From Thermoplasmata archaeon (GTDB lineage Archaea; Thermoplasmatota; Thermoplasmata; Methanomassiliicoccales; Methanomethylophilaceae): 47,874 nucleotides of DNA. The translations under genes and the position numbers were made by a program. Below the pieces are notes generated by a model. That model was not told the DNA's origin and made no database searches. It was given only the letters and a program-made list of their open reading frames with translations. The DNA lies in assembly GCA_015063185.1 (NCBI GenBank), contig SUSY01000010.1:1-47874 (forward strand), read 5' to 3'. Shown in pieces: positions 18,099 through 26,858 of the stretch. Numbering within the stretch: position 1 is the stretch's first letter; each line of letters begins with the position of its first letter.

Positions 18099-18179
18099 TT
18101 AAGGTCAGAGGAAGAATTCATGTTGTGTTAGTTAAGGTCAGAGGAAAAATCAAGTAATCATTTATTAAGGTCAGAGGAA
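18099..18179. repeat. Three TTAAGGTCAGAGGAA repeats at exact 33-base spacing
   Basis: The 15-mer TTAAGGTCAGAGGAA occurs without change at 18099-18113, 18132-18146 and 18165-18179. The period is exactly 33 bases and the 18-base intervals differ in sequence. The array ends 11 bases before the ATG of the AAA ATPase. Spacing close to three helical turns puts all copies on one DNA face, which suits an iteron-like operator. Confidence 0.85.
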
Positions 18180-18190
18180 ATATCACCTTC

Positions 18191-19540
18191 ATGAGGAGGA
18201 AGATTTTCGACCGGCTCGTCCAGTGGAAGAATGAAAGCAGAGGTGCTTCTGCATTGTTGATCGAAGGTGCACGTCGTGTCGGAAAAAGCTATATCGTCGA
18301 AGAATTCGCAAAGAAGGAGTATGATTCATATGTCCTCATAAACTTCAGTAATACCTCATCTAAGATCAAGAATCTGTTCGTCAACGATTTGCACGATATC
18401 CCCATGCTCCTTCAAAAACTATCCAATCTTACATTCACAAGATTCTTCGAACGTAGGACCCTCATCATCTTCGATGAGGTACAGAAATGGCCCAGGGCAA
18501 GAGAGGCCATAAAATTCCTCGTGGCTGATGGAAGATATGACTATATCGAAACCGGATCCTTGATCTCCATACACGAGAATGTCAAGGATATCGTCATACC
18601 TTCGGAGGAAGAGAAGGTGAAGATGTATCCAATGGATTTCGAGGAATTCTGTTGGGCACTGGGCGATGAGGTAACGATCCCTACGATAAGGGAACATTTC
18701 GAATTGAAAACACCTCTCGGTGATGATGTCCATTCTTCAATATTGGACACTTTCAGAAAATATATGGTCATTGGGGGAATGCCCCAGGTGGTTAAGGAGT
18801 ACATCACCACAAGGGATTTCTCCAAGGTCGAGAGGATCAAGAAACAAATCATCGATCTGTACAAGGAGGATATCGGTAAACGTACGAGGGTCAATAAGAG
18901 GAAGACTGCCGCACTCTTCGAATCGATCCCTTCCGAATTATCGAAGCATGACAAGGTCTTCAAAATCACGGATGTGGACAAGAACGGCAAGTTTGCCAAC
19001 TATGAGGATCCGATCTATTGGTTGGAGGATTCGATGATCGCGAACCTGTGTTACAACGCATCAGCACCGAATGTCGCATTGGGATTGAACAAGGATCTCT
19101 CCACAATGAAGATCTATTCAGGTGATACAGGTCTTTTGGTGACCCTGGCCATCGACATGAACGTCTCGACCGAACACGAGATCTATATCGATATCCTGCA
19201 GGATCGTCTGCATATCAACGAAGGTATGTTCGCGGAGAACGTCGTCGCTCAGATTCTAAGGAGCAGAGGGCATAGGTTGTTCTTCCATGCGTTCTACAAG
19301 GAGGGCGGAGATGGGAAGAGCAGTAAGAATCGGTCCGAAGTCGATTTCATGATAAGGTCCGGTAATAGGATCTCTGTGATCGAGGTGAAGACGGGGAGGA
19401 GTACGTTACACAGCTCCTTGGATCATCTGATGGATAAGTATACGAAACATCTCGGGCAATGTTACGTATTGCACACGAAGGATCTCAGAAAAGAACGTGA
19501 TCTGCTGTATCTGCCGATATACATGGCAATATGTCTCTGA
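18191..19540 (+). CDS. AAA-family ATPase with DUF4143 domain (first copy)
   Basis: A 449-residue protein of the AAA_14 plus DUF4143 class. Walker A is GARRVGKS (about residues 26-33) and Walker B is LIIFDEVQKW. GSLIS and a conserved GGMPQVVKEY mark the family's middle part; DUF4143 follows and ends in a nuclease-like SEVDFMIR ... ISVIEVKTGR (D..ExK, residues about 393-413). Such genes are strongly expanded in gut archaea and many anaerobes and their role is unknown; defence or DNA-binding regulation has been suggested. The three-copy repeat directly upstream probably governs its expression. It is a single-gene unit and unlike its neighbours in AT content. Confidence 0.87.
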   Translation: MRRKIFDRLVQWKNESRGASALLIEGARRVGKSYIVEEFAKKEYDSYVLINFSNTSSKIKNLFVNDLHDIPMLLQKLSNLTFTRFFERRTLIIFDEVQKWPRAREAIKFLVADGRYDYIETGSLISIHENVKDIVIPSEEEKVKMYPMDFEEFCWALGDEVTIPTIREHFELKTPLGDDVHSSILDTFRKYMVIGGMPQVVKEYITTRDFSKVERIKKQIIDLYKEDIGKRTRVNKRKTAALFESIPSELSKHDKVFKITDVDKNGKFANYEDPIYWLEDSMIANLCYNASAPNVALGLNKDLSTMKIYSGDTGLLVTLAIDMNVSTEHEIYIDILQDRLHINEGMFAENVVAQILRSRGHRLFFHAFYKEGGDGKSSKNRSEVDFMIRSGNRISVIEVKTGRSTLHSSLDHLMDKYTKHLGQCYVLHTKDLRKERDLLYLPIYMAICL

Positions 19541-19640
19541 ACTTGCATACCACAATATGGGGATCATCCGTATTTTGCACAGATGTTCCTTCTATCGGAA
19601 GCGGGCGTTTTCAAACTGTGCGGTTAGTACTAGATTAGTC

Positions 19641-19697
19641 ATCCTTTTATAGAAGTTCTAAAATATTGGTGTATGTCCCGAGAACTCGCATTCTCGG
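19641..19697 (+). promoter_or_regulatory. htpG promoter and 5' leader hairpin
   Basis: CCTTTTATAG at about 19643-19652 is a TATA box. The predicted leader begins close to a perfect 7-bp hairpin, CCGAGAA (19678-19684) and TTCTCGG (19691-19697) with a 6-base loop, 21 bases before the htpG ATG. It might affect translation or mRNA stability of the heat-shock gene. Confidence 0.5.
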
Positions 19698-19718
19698 ATA
19701 AACAGAAGTGATGTAAAG

Positions 19719-21623
19719 ATGGCTAAGAAACAGTTCAAAGCAGAATCCAAGCGTCTTCTCGACCTTATGATCAATTCTATCTACACTCACAAGGAGATCT
19801 TCCTTCGTGAGCTCATCTCGAACGCATCGGATGCGATCGACAAGATGAACTACAAGGCGATCGGGGACTCATCCATCGCCGTTTCCGCTGCCGACCTGAG
19901 GATCGACATCAAGGTCGATAAGGAGGCACGCACCATCACCATCTCCGATAACGGTATCGGAATGACCGATGAGGAACTGGAGAAGAACCTCGGAGTCATC
20001 GCACACAGCGGTTCACTCGATTTCAAGACCTCTCTGGAGGAAGGGGCCGAATCCAACATCATCGGACAGTTCGGAGTCGGATTCTATTCGTCATTCATGG
20101 TCGCTGACAACGTCAAGGTCATCACCAAATCGTTCGGAACCGACCAAGCGTACTGCTGGGAGAGCAACGGTATTGACGGATACACCATCAAGGAGTGCGA
20201 CAAACGCGGATGGGGTACCGATATCGTCCTCCACATCAAGCCCGACACCGAGAACGACGATTACTGTGAGTACCTCGAGTCCTTCCGCATCCAGGACCTC
20301 ATCAAGACCTATTCCGACTACATCCGTTGGCCGATTCACATGGATGTCGAGTCCGGTTCCTGGGAGGAGACCGGTGAGGAGGAAGAGAACGGTGAACCCA
20401 AAAGGGAGTACGTCACCAAGGTCGAGGACAAGGTCATCAACAGCATGATCCCCGTCTGGCAGAAGAAGAAGTCCGAGAAAGCCGACGAAGAGGCCAAGGA
20501 GTTCTACAAGTCCAAGTTCCACGACTTCGAGGACCCCCTCTCAATTGTACGTGTCAACGCAGAGGGAATCACCAGCTACAAGGCGATGCTGTTCATCCCC
20601 TCCAAGGCACCCTACGACTTCTATTCGAGGGAGTTCGAGCCCGGACTGCAGCTGTACTCCAACGGTGTCATGATCATGGAGAAGTGTGCGGACATCCTGC
20701 CTTACTGCTTCCGTTTCATCCGCGGAGTCGTGGATTCTCCCGATTTCTCACTCAACATCTCCCGTGAGATCCTCCAGCACGATCACCAGTTGAAGGCTAT
20801 CTCCTCCAATCTCACCAAGAAGATCAAGAACGAGCTTGCAAAGATCCTCAAGGATGACCGCGAGACATACAACGACTTCTATAAGAGCTTTGGACGTCAG
20901 CTGAAGTACGGAATCGTCGATGACTACGGTGCACGCAAGGACCTGCTCTCCGACCTGTTGATGTTCCACTCCTCGAAGAAGAACGAGCTCGTAACACTCG
21001 ACGAGTACATCGAGAACATGGCCGTCGGACAGGACAAGATCTACTACGTGGCATCCGATACCGTGGAGCACGCCATGGCACTCCCCCAGACCGAGACCGT
21101 CCTCGATAAGGGCTACGATATCCTCTGTATGATCGAGGATGTCGACGAGTTCGTCATGAGGGGAATCGGACAGTACAAGGAGAAGGAGTTCTGCAACATC
21201 ACCACCGATGACCTCGGACTAGAATCCGAGGAGGAGAAGAAGGACAACGAGGCCAAGCAGGAGGAGTCCAAGGACGTCCTCGATTTCGTCAAGGGAGCAC
21301 TCGGTGACAAGGTCAAGGCCGTTAAGATCTCCAACAAGCTGAAGAACCACGCCGTCATGCTCTCCAGTGAAGGTAACATCTCCATCGAGATGGAGAAGTA
21401 CTTCCGCGGACTGCCCGACTACGACGGCTCCATGAGGGCACAGTACGTCCTCGAGATCAATGCGGACCACCCTGCATTCGCTGCATTGAAGGATGCCGTC
21501 GAGAACGACAAGGACAAGGCGACCAAGATGGCCGAGATCATGTTCTGCCAGGGACTGATCATCGCCGGTCTGCCCATCGATGACACCGTCGGATACTCCG
21601 ACAAGGTCTTCAGTCTGTTCTAA
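19719..21623 (+). CDS. htpG: Molecular chaperone HtpG (Hsp90 family)
   Basis: A 634-residue bacterial-type Hsp90, full length. The N-terminal ATP site shows LRELISNASDAIDKM (Glu and Asn of the GHKL fold), DNGIGMT and GQFGVGFYSSFMVAD. The middle domain has the catalytic arginine loop LNISREILQ; the C-terminal dimerisation domain follows a charged linker. It lacks the eukaryotic MEEVD tail, so it is HtpG and not cytosolic Hsp90. ATP-driven refolding of client proteins in the cytoplasm is the known role. Hsp90 is missing from most archaea, so gain from bacteria is likely, though codon use is fully adapted to this genome. Ends TAA, with two hairpins after it. Confidence 0.97.
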   Translation: MAKKQFKAESKRLLDLMINSIYTHKEIFLRELISNASDAIDKMNYKAIGDSSIAVSAADLRIDIKVDKEARTITISDNGIGMTDEELEKNLGVIAHSGSLDFKTSLEEGAESNIIGQFGVGFYSSFMVADNVKVITKSFGTDQAYCWESNGIDGYTIKECDKRGWGTDIVLHIKPDTENDDYCEYLESFRIQDLIKTYSDYIRWPIHMDVESGSWEETGEEEENGEPKREYVTKVEDKVINSMIPVWQKKKSEKADEEAKEFYKSKFHDFEDPLSIVRVNAEGITSYKAMLFIPSKAPYDFYSREFEPGLQLYSNGVMIMEKCADILPYCFRFIRGVVDSPDFSLNISREILQHDHQLKAISSNLTKKIKNELAKILKDDRETYNDFYKSFGRQLKYGIVDDYGARKDLLSDLLMFHSSKKNELVTLDEYIENMAVGQDKIYYVASDTVEHAMALPQTETVLDKGYDILCMIEDVDEFVMRGIGQYKEKEFCNITTDDLGLESEEEKKDNEAKQEESKDVLDFVKGALGDKVKAVKISNKLKNHAVMLSSEGNISIEMEKYFRGLPDYDGSMRAQYVLEINADHPAFAALKDAVENDKDKATKMAEIMFCQGLIIAGLPIDDTVGYSDKVFSLF

Positions 21624-21636
21624 AACCAATTATCAA

Positions 21637-21686
21637 GATCCCATCGCCATTTGTGCGGTGGGATCGGATCATCCCTTCTGTGATCC
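21637..21686 (+). terminator. Double hairpin after htpG
   Basis: GATCCCA and TGGGATC (21637-21643 / 21659-21665), with more pairing inside, are followed at once by GGATCA and TGATCC (21666-21686). Two adjacent hairpins 13 bases after the stop suggest transcript ending or 3'-end protection; there is no T run. Confidence 0.5.
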
Positions 21687-21852
21687 GATGAATGCGATGA
21701 TAACATGCTGTCGGACATGACAGATTCCACTATGCGGTACCCGACACCATAGGGCATGCAAAGGGCTTCTTTATACCGAGAACGCCTCGTCCGGGGCAGA
21801 GGCACAACATTTAACTCCTATTAGCTATAACAAGGCAATCGGAAGTGTTCCT

Positions 21853-23784
21853 GTGGGGCCTGACGAACAGACAATCGTTGTCGCATACCTATCGATCTTA
21901 TTGATACCCGTGATAATCGGCATATTCCTCGGACTTCTGCGCGACGAACGTTTAGGGAGGATCTCCTCCGCACTGTGCGTCATATCATGCATCGCAGGGG
22001 TCGCATGTCTCCCGATCCATCTCTATACGGGGGGTTTCTCGGCAACGTTCCCATTGGAATCGTTCCTTGGAAGGTACATTGTGACCGTCGACCTGATCAC
22101 ATCGATCTTCGTATCGATATCCTCCGTGGTGTTCCTTATGGTCGTGTTCCACATGACCCATTCGGGACACAGGTACAGCAACGGATATCTGGCACTCGCA
22201 TGTTCGCTGTTCGTAGCATGTATCTTGTGCATGATGGCCGATTCGGTCATCCTGTTGTTAGTCTCGTGGGAAGTGGTCTCCTTGGTCACGTTCCTGATGG
22301 CGGACAACAACGACCTCCCTAGATGGAGGTTCTTCATGATCACACATATCGGAGGATTGGTCATCATGGCCGTCTTCGGATATCTTTGGGTGTTCACAGG
22401 CACCGAGGACATGGGATCATGGTCCCAATTATCCCTCACCATGGGTGAAGGGGCATCGTCCCTCCTGATACTGGCATTGTTCTTGGGATTCGGAACCAAA
22501 CTTGGAACGATCCCGTTCCACGCATGGATGCCCGAGATGTACGCTCTGTCCCCCACCCACACAACTGCACTGTTGACGACCGTATGTTCCAACGTGGCCG
22601 TATTGGTACTGTTCAAGAGCGTTTTCTCGTGGGTCGGTACATCAGGTCTCGTTCCCGCCGTGGCGATAGTATTGTGCATTGTAAGCGCAGCGACCGCTCT
22701 CTGGGGTGCAATGGAGTCCATGGTCCAGACCGGTCCAAAGAGGATCCTGGCATACTCCAGCATGGAGAACATGGCATTGGTGACCATGTGCCTCTCCCTG
22801 GCGATGCTGTTCTCCGATTCATTCCCCGCATTGACCTCGTTGGTCACGGTGGCCGCACTGTTCCACACCATCAACCACAGCGTGTTCAAGTCATTGATGA
22901 TGCTCACGGTCGATTCCATCGAGGATGTCACCGGTGAGGGGACGATTGACAGATTGGGCGGGCTGGCATGTGTTCTACCGGGCCTCTCCGCGGTCGCATT
23001 GGTCGGCGCCATGTCCCTGACTGCGATCCCGCCAATGAACGGATTCGTCAGCGAGTGGCTGATGTTACAGGCACTCATAGGTACCGACACGGTCTCCTCG
23101 TCGATGAGGGTCTTCATGCCGTTGCTCATCGCGATGATGGGTGTCTGCGGTATGGTCGTAGCCACGTCCTATGCGAGGATGTACGGGTTCATATTCCTCG
23201 GAAGGCCCAGGTCCGAAGGGGCTTCCGATCCGAGACCCCTCAGGGGAGGTTCCCTTGCACCGTTGGTTGTTTTGGCATCCTTCTGTGTAGCGATGGGACT
23301 GTTCTCCTTCCCGATAATGGACGGTATCTCCTCCGGTATCTCGGACATCTCCGCCATCGATACGGACTACAGGGTCGCCCTGTCCGGAAGTCTGGAGCCG
23401 ATGACCTTGGGCCTGTTGTTGGGAGGATGTATACTGTTGATGTTCCTCGCCACACGCATATTCAGGACATCCCGTAGGATAGACGAGACATGGGGATGCG
23501 GCGGTACGCTCGACGAGAGGATGCAGTACTCCTCGGAGGGTTTCTCTCAACCCATCGTTAGGGTGTTCCATCCGATCTATGGGGACACCACCGAGAAGAG
23601 GGGGAACAGGTACGTGACGCGTTTCATGGAACCGTTCGTGAAATACATCTACAGGCCGATAGGTGCCGGTATCTTCGCCCTATCGTATCAGGTCAGGCGT
23701 ATGCAGACCGGTAACATCCAATCATATCTGGCATACATGTTGATAACACTCATGGTGGCACTCCTGGCGGTGAGGTGGCTATGA
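21853..23784 (+). CDS. hyfB: Hydrogenase-4-like subunit B (NuoL/ND5-type antiporter subunit)
   Basis: A 643-residue membrane protein with about 15 helices, of the proton/sodium-translocating family shared by complex I NuoL, Mrp antiporters and HyfB. The key channel region GFGTKLGTIPFHAWMPE is intact, and the C-terminal WGCGGTLDERMQYSSEGFSQP is specific to HyfB/HycC-like subunits. The GTG start at 21853 lies about 25 bases after GCTATAAC, suggesting a leaderless message. It opens a six-gene operon and overlaps the next gene by ATGA. It should form part of the ion-pumping arm of the Hyf-like complex. Confidence 0.9.
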   Translation: MGPDEQTIVVAYLSILLIPVIIGIFLGLLRDERLGRISSALCVISCIAGVACLPIHLYTGGFSATFPLESFLGRYIVTVDLITSIFVSISSVVFLMVVFHMTHSGHRYSNGYLALACSLFVACILCMMADSVILLLVSWEVVSLVTFLMADNNDLPRWRFFMITHIGGLVIMAVFGYLWVFTGTEDMGSWSQLSLTMGEGASSLLILALFLGFGTKLGTIPFHAWMPEMYALSPTHTTALLTTVCSNVAVLVLFKSVFSWVGTSGLVPAVAIVLCIVSAATALWGAMESMVQTGPKRILAYSSMENMALVTMCLSLAMLFSDSFPALTSLVTVAALFHTINHSVFKSLMMLTVDSIEDVTGEGTIDRLGGLACVLPGLSAVALVGAMSLTAIPPMNGFVSEWLMLQALIGTDTVSSSMRVFMPLLIAMMGVCGMVVATSYARMYGFIFLGRPRSEGASDPRPLRGGSLAPLVVLASFCVAMGLFSFPIMDGISSGISDISAIDTDYRVALSGSLEPMTLGLLLGGCILLMFLATRIFRTSRRIDETWGCGGTLDERMQYSSEGFSQPIVRVFHPIYGDTTEKRGNRYVTRFMEPFVKYIYRPIGAGIFALSYQVRRMQTGNIQSYLAYMLITLMVALLAVRWL

Positions 23785-24725
23785 CGCCGTTGGAGGTTGC
23801 CGTCGAACTGGGCCAGGCATTGTTGCTGGTCCTCATCTCCCCATTGATGTACGGGCTCGTGTCCAAGTTCAAGGCGTTGATGCAGAGGAGGGTGGGTCCA
23901 AGCATCCTCCAGCCGTACAGGGACCTCAGGAAGCTGTTCTCGAGGAACGAGGTCACATCCAAAGACTGCTCCTGGCTGTTCCGTGGCATACCGTACGTGT
24001 GCATGGCATCCATGCTCGTCCTGGCATTGGTCGTCCCGTTCATATTCACCGGTGTGTTGGCACCGTTCGGTGACCTGGTCACTGTCGTGTACATCTTCAC
24101 GTTGTACAGGTTCACCATGGTCCTCGGTGGTCTCGAGGGCGGGTCCACGTTCGGAGGTATGGGAAGCAGCAGGGAACTGATGATGTCCGTCCTCATCGAA
24201 CCTGCACTGTTGATCTCCATCGCAACGATCGCGGTCATGTCAGGTGCGGGTACGGACATGGGCTCCGTGTCGGAGGCGATCGTTAGGATGGGTCTCGCCG
24301 CGGTGAGCCCGGCATTGATACTCGCTGCCGCATCATTCCTGATCACCCTGTTGGCAGAGAACGCGAGGATACCCTTCGACAACCCCACCACACACTTGGA
24401 ACTGACGATGGTGCACGAGGCCATGATACTCGAGTACTCCGGAAGGGGATTGGCCATGATGGAGCTGTCCTCCATGATGAGATTGACCATATTCATGGCG
24501 ATGATGAGCTCCCTGTTCCTCCCGTGGGGTATCGCCTACGAGCCGGACCCGATGTCCCTGTCGGTATCGTTGATCGTGACATTGGCGAAGATGCTGCTGA
24601 TGGCATTCGTATTGGCCCTCGCGGAATCCATACTATGTAAGACCAGACTGTTCAAGACACCCAATCTGTTGACGGTGTCCTTCACATTGTCGTTGTTGGC
24701 GATGATATCTTTGTACATATTGTGA
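23781..24725 (+). CDS. hyfC: Hydrogenase-4-like subunit C (NuoH-type membrane subunit)
   Basis: A 314-residue protein with eight or nine hydrophobic segments, matching HyfC/HycD/NuoH. The typical RRVGPSILQPYRDLRKLF near residue 36 and ENARIPFDNPTTHLELTMVH near residue 195 form the loops that join the membrane arm to the peripheral redox arm. The ATG at 23781 overlaps the TGA of the preceding gene; the open frame from 23775 begins with an unlikely GTG. Known role: anchor of the iron-sulfur arm and probable start of the proton path. Confidence 0.92.
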   Translation: MTPLEVAVELGQALLLVLISPLMYGLVSKFKALMQRRVGPSILQPYRDLRKLFSRNEVTSKDCSWLFRGIPYVCMASMLVLALVVPFIFTGVLAPFGDLVTVVYIFTLYRFTMVLGGLEGGSTFGGMGSSRELMMSVLIEPALLISIATIAVMSGAGTDMGSVSEAIVRMGLAAVSPALILAAASFLITLLAENARIPFDNPTTHLELTMVHEAMILEYSGRGLAMMELSSMMRLTIFMAMMSSLFLPWGIAYEPDPMSLSVSLIVTLAKMLLMAFVLALAESILCKTRLFKTPNLLTVSFTLSLLAMISLYIL

Positions 24726-24735
24726 GGTGCGGAGG

Positions 24736-25395
24736 ATGGATAGTGTAATTATCGGAAACCTGATCGACCTATGTGCCGTCCTGATGTTGCTCACCTCGGT
24801 CATGGCCGTGGCCACCACACGTATGAGGCCACTGATCCAACTGTTCTCGTTGCAATCCATATTCCTTGCACTGTTGGCGTTCATCATCGCGTCGTCGTCC
24901 GGTTCGCATCACATCTACATCATGTGCGTGTTGACCGTAGTCCTGAAGGTCATAGCCATGCCCAAGATGCTGTCGTATATCATGAGCAAGATCCATGTGG
25001 ACAAGGAGGTGGAGCTCAGCATAGGCATCGTCGGATCGTTGCTTCTGGCGGGAGTGATGATTCTTCTCTCCTACTACATCACCGAGCCTTTGATAGCATC
25101 GGTCGAGACCGTGGAGAGGAGCTGCATCGCACTATCGTGCTCCATGCTGCTGATAGGTCTTCTGATGATGTGCACACGTAGGAAGGCCATCACGGAGACC
25201 GTAGGTCTGCTTATGATGGAGAACGGTCTGTTCCTGGGAGCATTGGCACTCTCCCACGGAATGCCACTGATCGTCGAGCTAAGTGCGTTCTTCGATGTCA
25301 TGGTGGCCATAATCATCATCGGAATCTTCGCATATAGGATAAACAAGTCATTCAATTCCGTGGACACGTCGTTCCTCAGGAGGTTGAAGGAATGA
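24736..25395 (+). CDS. hyfE: Hydrogenase-4-like subunit E
   Basis: A 219-residue membrane protein with about seven helices. It resembles HyfE, a fusion related to NuoK/MrpC-type subunits: LFSLQSIFLALLAF at the start and GLLMMENGLFLGALALSHGM with ELSAFFDVMVAIIIIGIFAY at the end. The ATG at 24736 follows GTGCGGAGG, a good ribosome site, 10 bases after the hyfC stop. Its stop overlaps the hyfF ATG. Presence of HyfE distinguishes this operon from Ech- or Fpo-type complexes. Confidence 0.9.
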   Translation: MDSVIIGNLIDLCAVLMLLTSVMAVATTRMRPLIQLFSLQSIFLALLAFIIASSSGSHHIYIMCVLTVVLKVIAMPKMLSYIMSKIHVDKEVELSIGIVGSLLLAGVMILLSYYITEPLIASVETVERSCIALSCSMLLIGLLMMCTRRKAITETVGLLMMENGLFLGALALSHGMPLIVELSAFFDVMVAIIIIGIFAYRINKSFNSVDTSFLRRLKE

Positions 25396-26858
25396 ACGCC
25401 GCACTTTTGGCACTGATCTGTTGGATGTCGGTCTCCTCCGCAGTATGCGTACTCGGAAGGAGGTCCGGATACATCGACAGGATCATGCCGTTCTGTACTA
25501 TGGTGCAATTGGTACTTGCGGCCGTACTGTGCGTACCCATCATCGACGGTGAGGTACTGGACGACGGCATGTTCTACATGGACGGCATGTCAGCCGTGTT
25601 CATGATGTTGGTAGCTATGGTCGGTGCCATGGCATCCGTATATTCCATGGGGTACATCGGGTACGAATCCGAGGAGGGGGAGATCCTCACCAGGGACATC
25701 GGGCAGTACTACGCACTGATGATGGTGTTCATCTCCGTGATGATGCTGACATTCACCGCACGTTCCATGGCCATCGTATGGCTGGGGATCGGGGCCACCA
25801 CCCTGGTATCCACGTTCCTCGTCGGATTCCATACGGACGAAGAGTCCACGGAGGCCGCATGGAAATACATCATCCTGTGTTCGGTTGGAATAACCATCGC
25901 ATTGGCAGGATACACGTTGGTGTATGCATCCACCATAGGTGCCGTCGATTCGGATGCATCGTTAGATTGGCCCGCACTCATGGCCGCCGCGGACTCCCTG
26001 GATCCCGCGTTGATGAAGATGGCGATGGTATTGATAATCGTGGGATTCGGAACGAAGGTCGGTTTCGTTCCGTTGCATGCATGGTTGCCCGATGCGCACA
26101 GTCAGGCACCGAGTCCTGTCAGCGGACTGCTGTCCGCAGTGTTGCTCAACTGCGCCATGTACGGCATCCTGAGGTTCTATTCGATATCCGAACTCGTGAA
26201 TCCGGGATTCGCATCCTCACTATTGTTGGTGTTCGGTATCGTATCGTTGGTGATCGCGGCATTGTTCATGGTCTCCTCGAAGGACCTGAAGAGGATGTTG
26301 GCATACTCGAGTATAGAGAACATGGGACTGATCGCCATAGGGTTCGGTATCGGATCACCGTTGGCCATCGCCGGTGCGGTGTTGCAGATCATTGCTCATT
26401 CCATCACGAAACCGATACTGTTCTTCTCCGCAGGCAACGTCATACAGGCATATGGGACACGCGATATGAGGAGGATACACGGATTGGGAAGGTCCATGCC
26501 GTTCACATCGTTCATGCTGTCGGCAGGTTCGTTGGCCATCGTGGGTGCACCCCCGTTCGCGGTGTTCGTGAGCGAATTCACATTGCTCTCCGCATCGATG
26601 GACGCGGGCATGACGTGGCTGACCATCCTGATGGTGTTGGCGTTGGCCATAGTGTTCGGAGGTTTCACCAGGAACGTGTTCCCCATGATGATAGGTGCAT
26701 GCGACCGCGAGGTCCACGCGGACGAGCGTCCATCTAGGTACGTCCCGTTGGCGATCCTGTTCGTGACGACACTCGCTCTTGGTCTGTTCATGCCCGAACA
26801 GTTGAAGGATTGCATCATAGGTATCGTGCACACCATCGAGGGGGTGGCCGTATGGTGA
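25392..26858 (+). CDS. hyfF: Hydrogenase-4-like subunit F (NuoL/M/N-type antiporter subunit)
   Basis: A 488-residue protein with about 14 helices. The family core GFGTKVGFVPLHAWLPDAHS carries the conserved Lys and His of the half-channels, and MLAYSSIENMGLIAIGFGIG holds a second set. It is a second antiporter-like subunit beside HyfB; the third (HyfD) known from E. coli hydrogenase-4 is not present. Start ATG overlaps the hyfE stop. The two antiporter-like subunits imply ion pumping. Confidence 0.92.
   Translation: MNAALLALICWMSVSSAVCVLGRRSGYIDRIMPFCTMVQLVLAAVLCVPIIDGEVLDDGMFYMDGMSAVFMMLVAMVGAMASVYSMGYIGYESEEGEILTRDIGQYYALMMVFISVMMLTFTARSMAIVWLGIGATTLVSTFLVGFHTDEESTEAAWKYIILCSVGITIALAGYTLVYASTIGAVDSDASLDWPALMAAADSLDPALMKMAMVLIIVGFGTKVGFVPLHAWLPDAHSQAPSPVSGLLSAVLLNCAMYGILRFYSISELVNPGFASSLLLVFGIVSLVIAALFMVSSKDLKRMLAYSSIENMGLIAIGFGIGSPLAIAGAVLQIIAHSITKPILFFSAGNVIQAYGTRDMRRIHGLGRSMPFTSFMLSAGSLAIVGAPPFAVFVSEFTLLSASMDAGMTWLTILMVLALAIVFGGFTRNVFPMMIGACDREVHADERPSRYVPLAILFVTTLALGLFMPEQLKDCIIGIVHTIEGVAVW

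Noticed and set aside
18099..18179. CRISPR array
   Set aside because: The repeats are only 15 bases and the intervals 18, too short for any CRISPR type; there are only three copies, they abut a start codon, and no cas genes are near.
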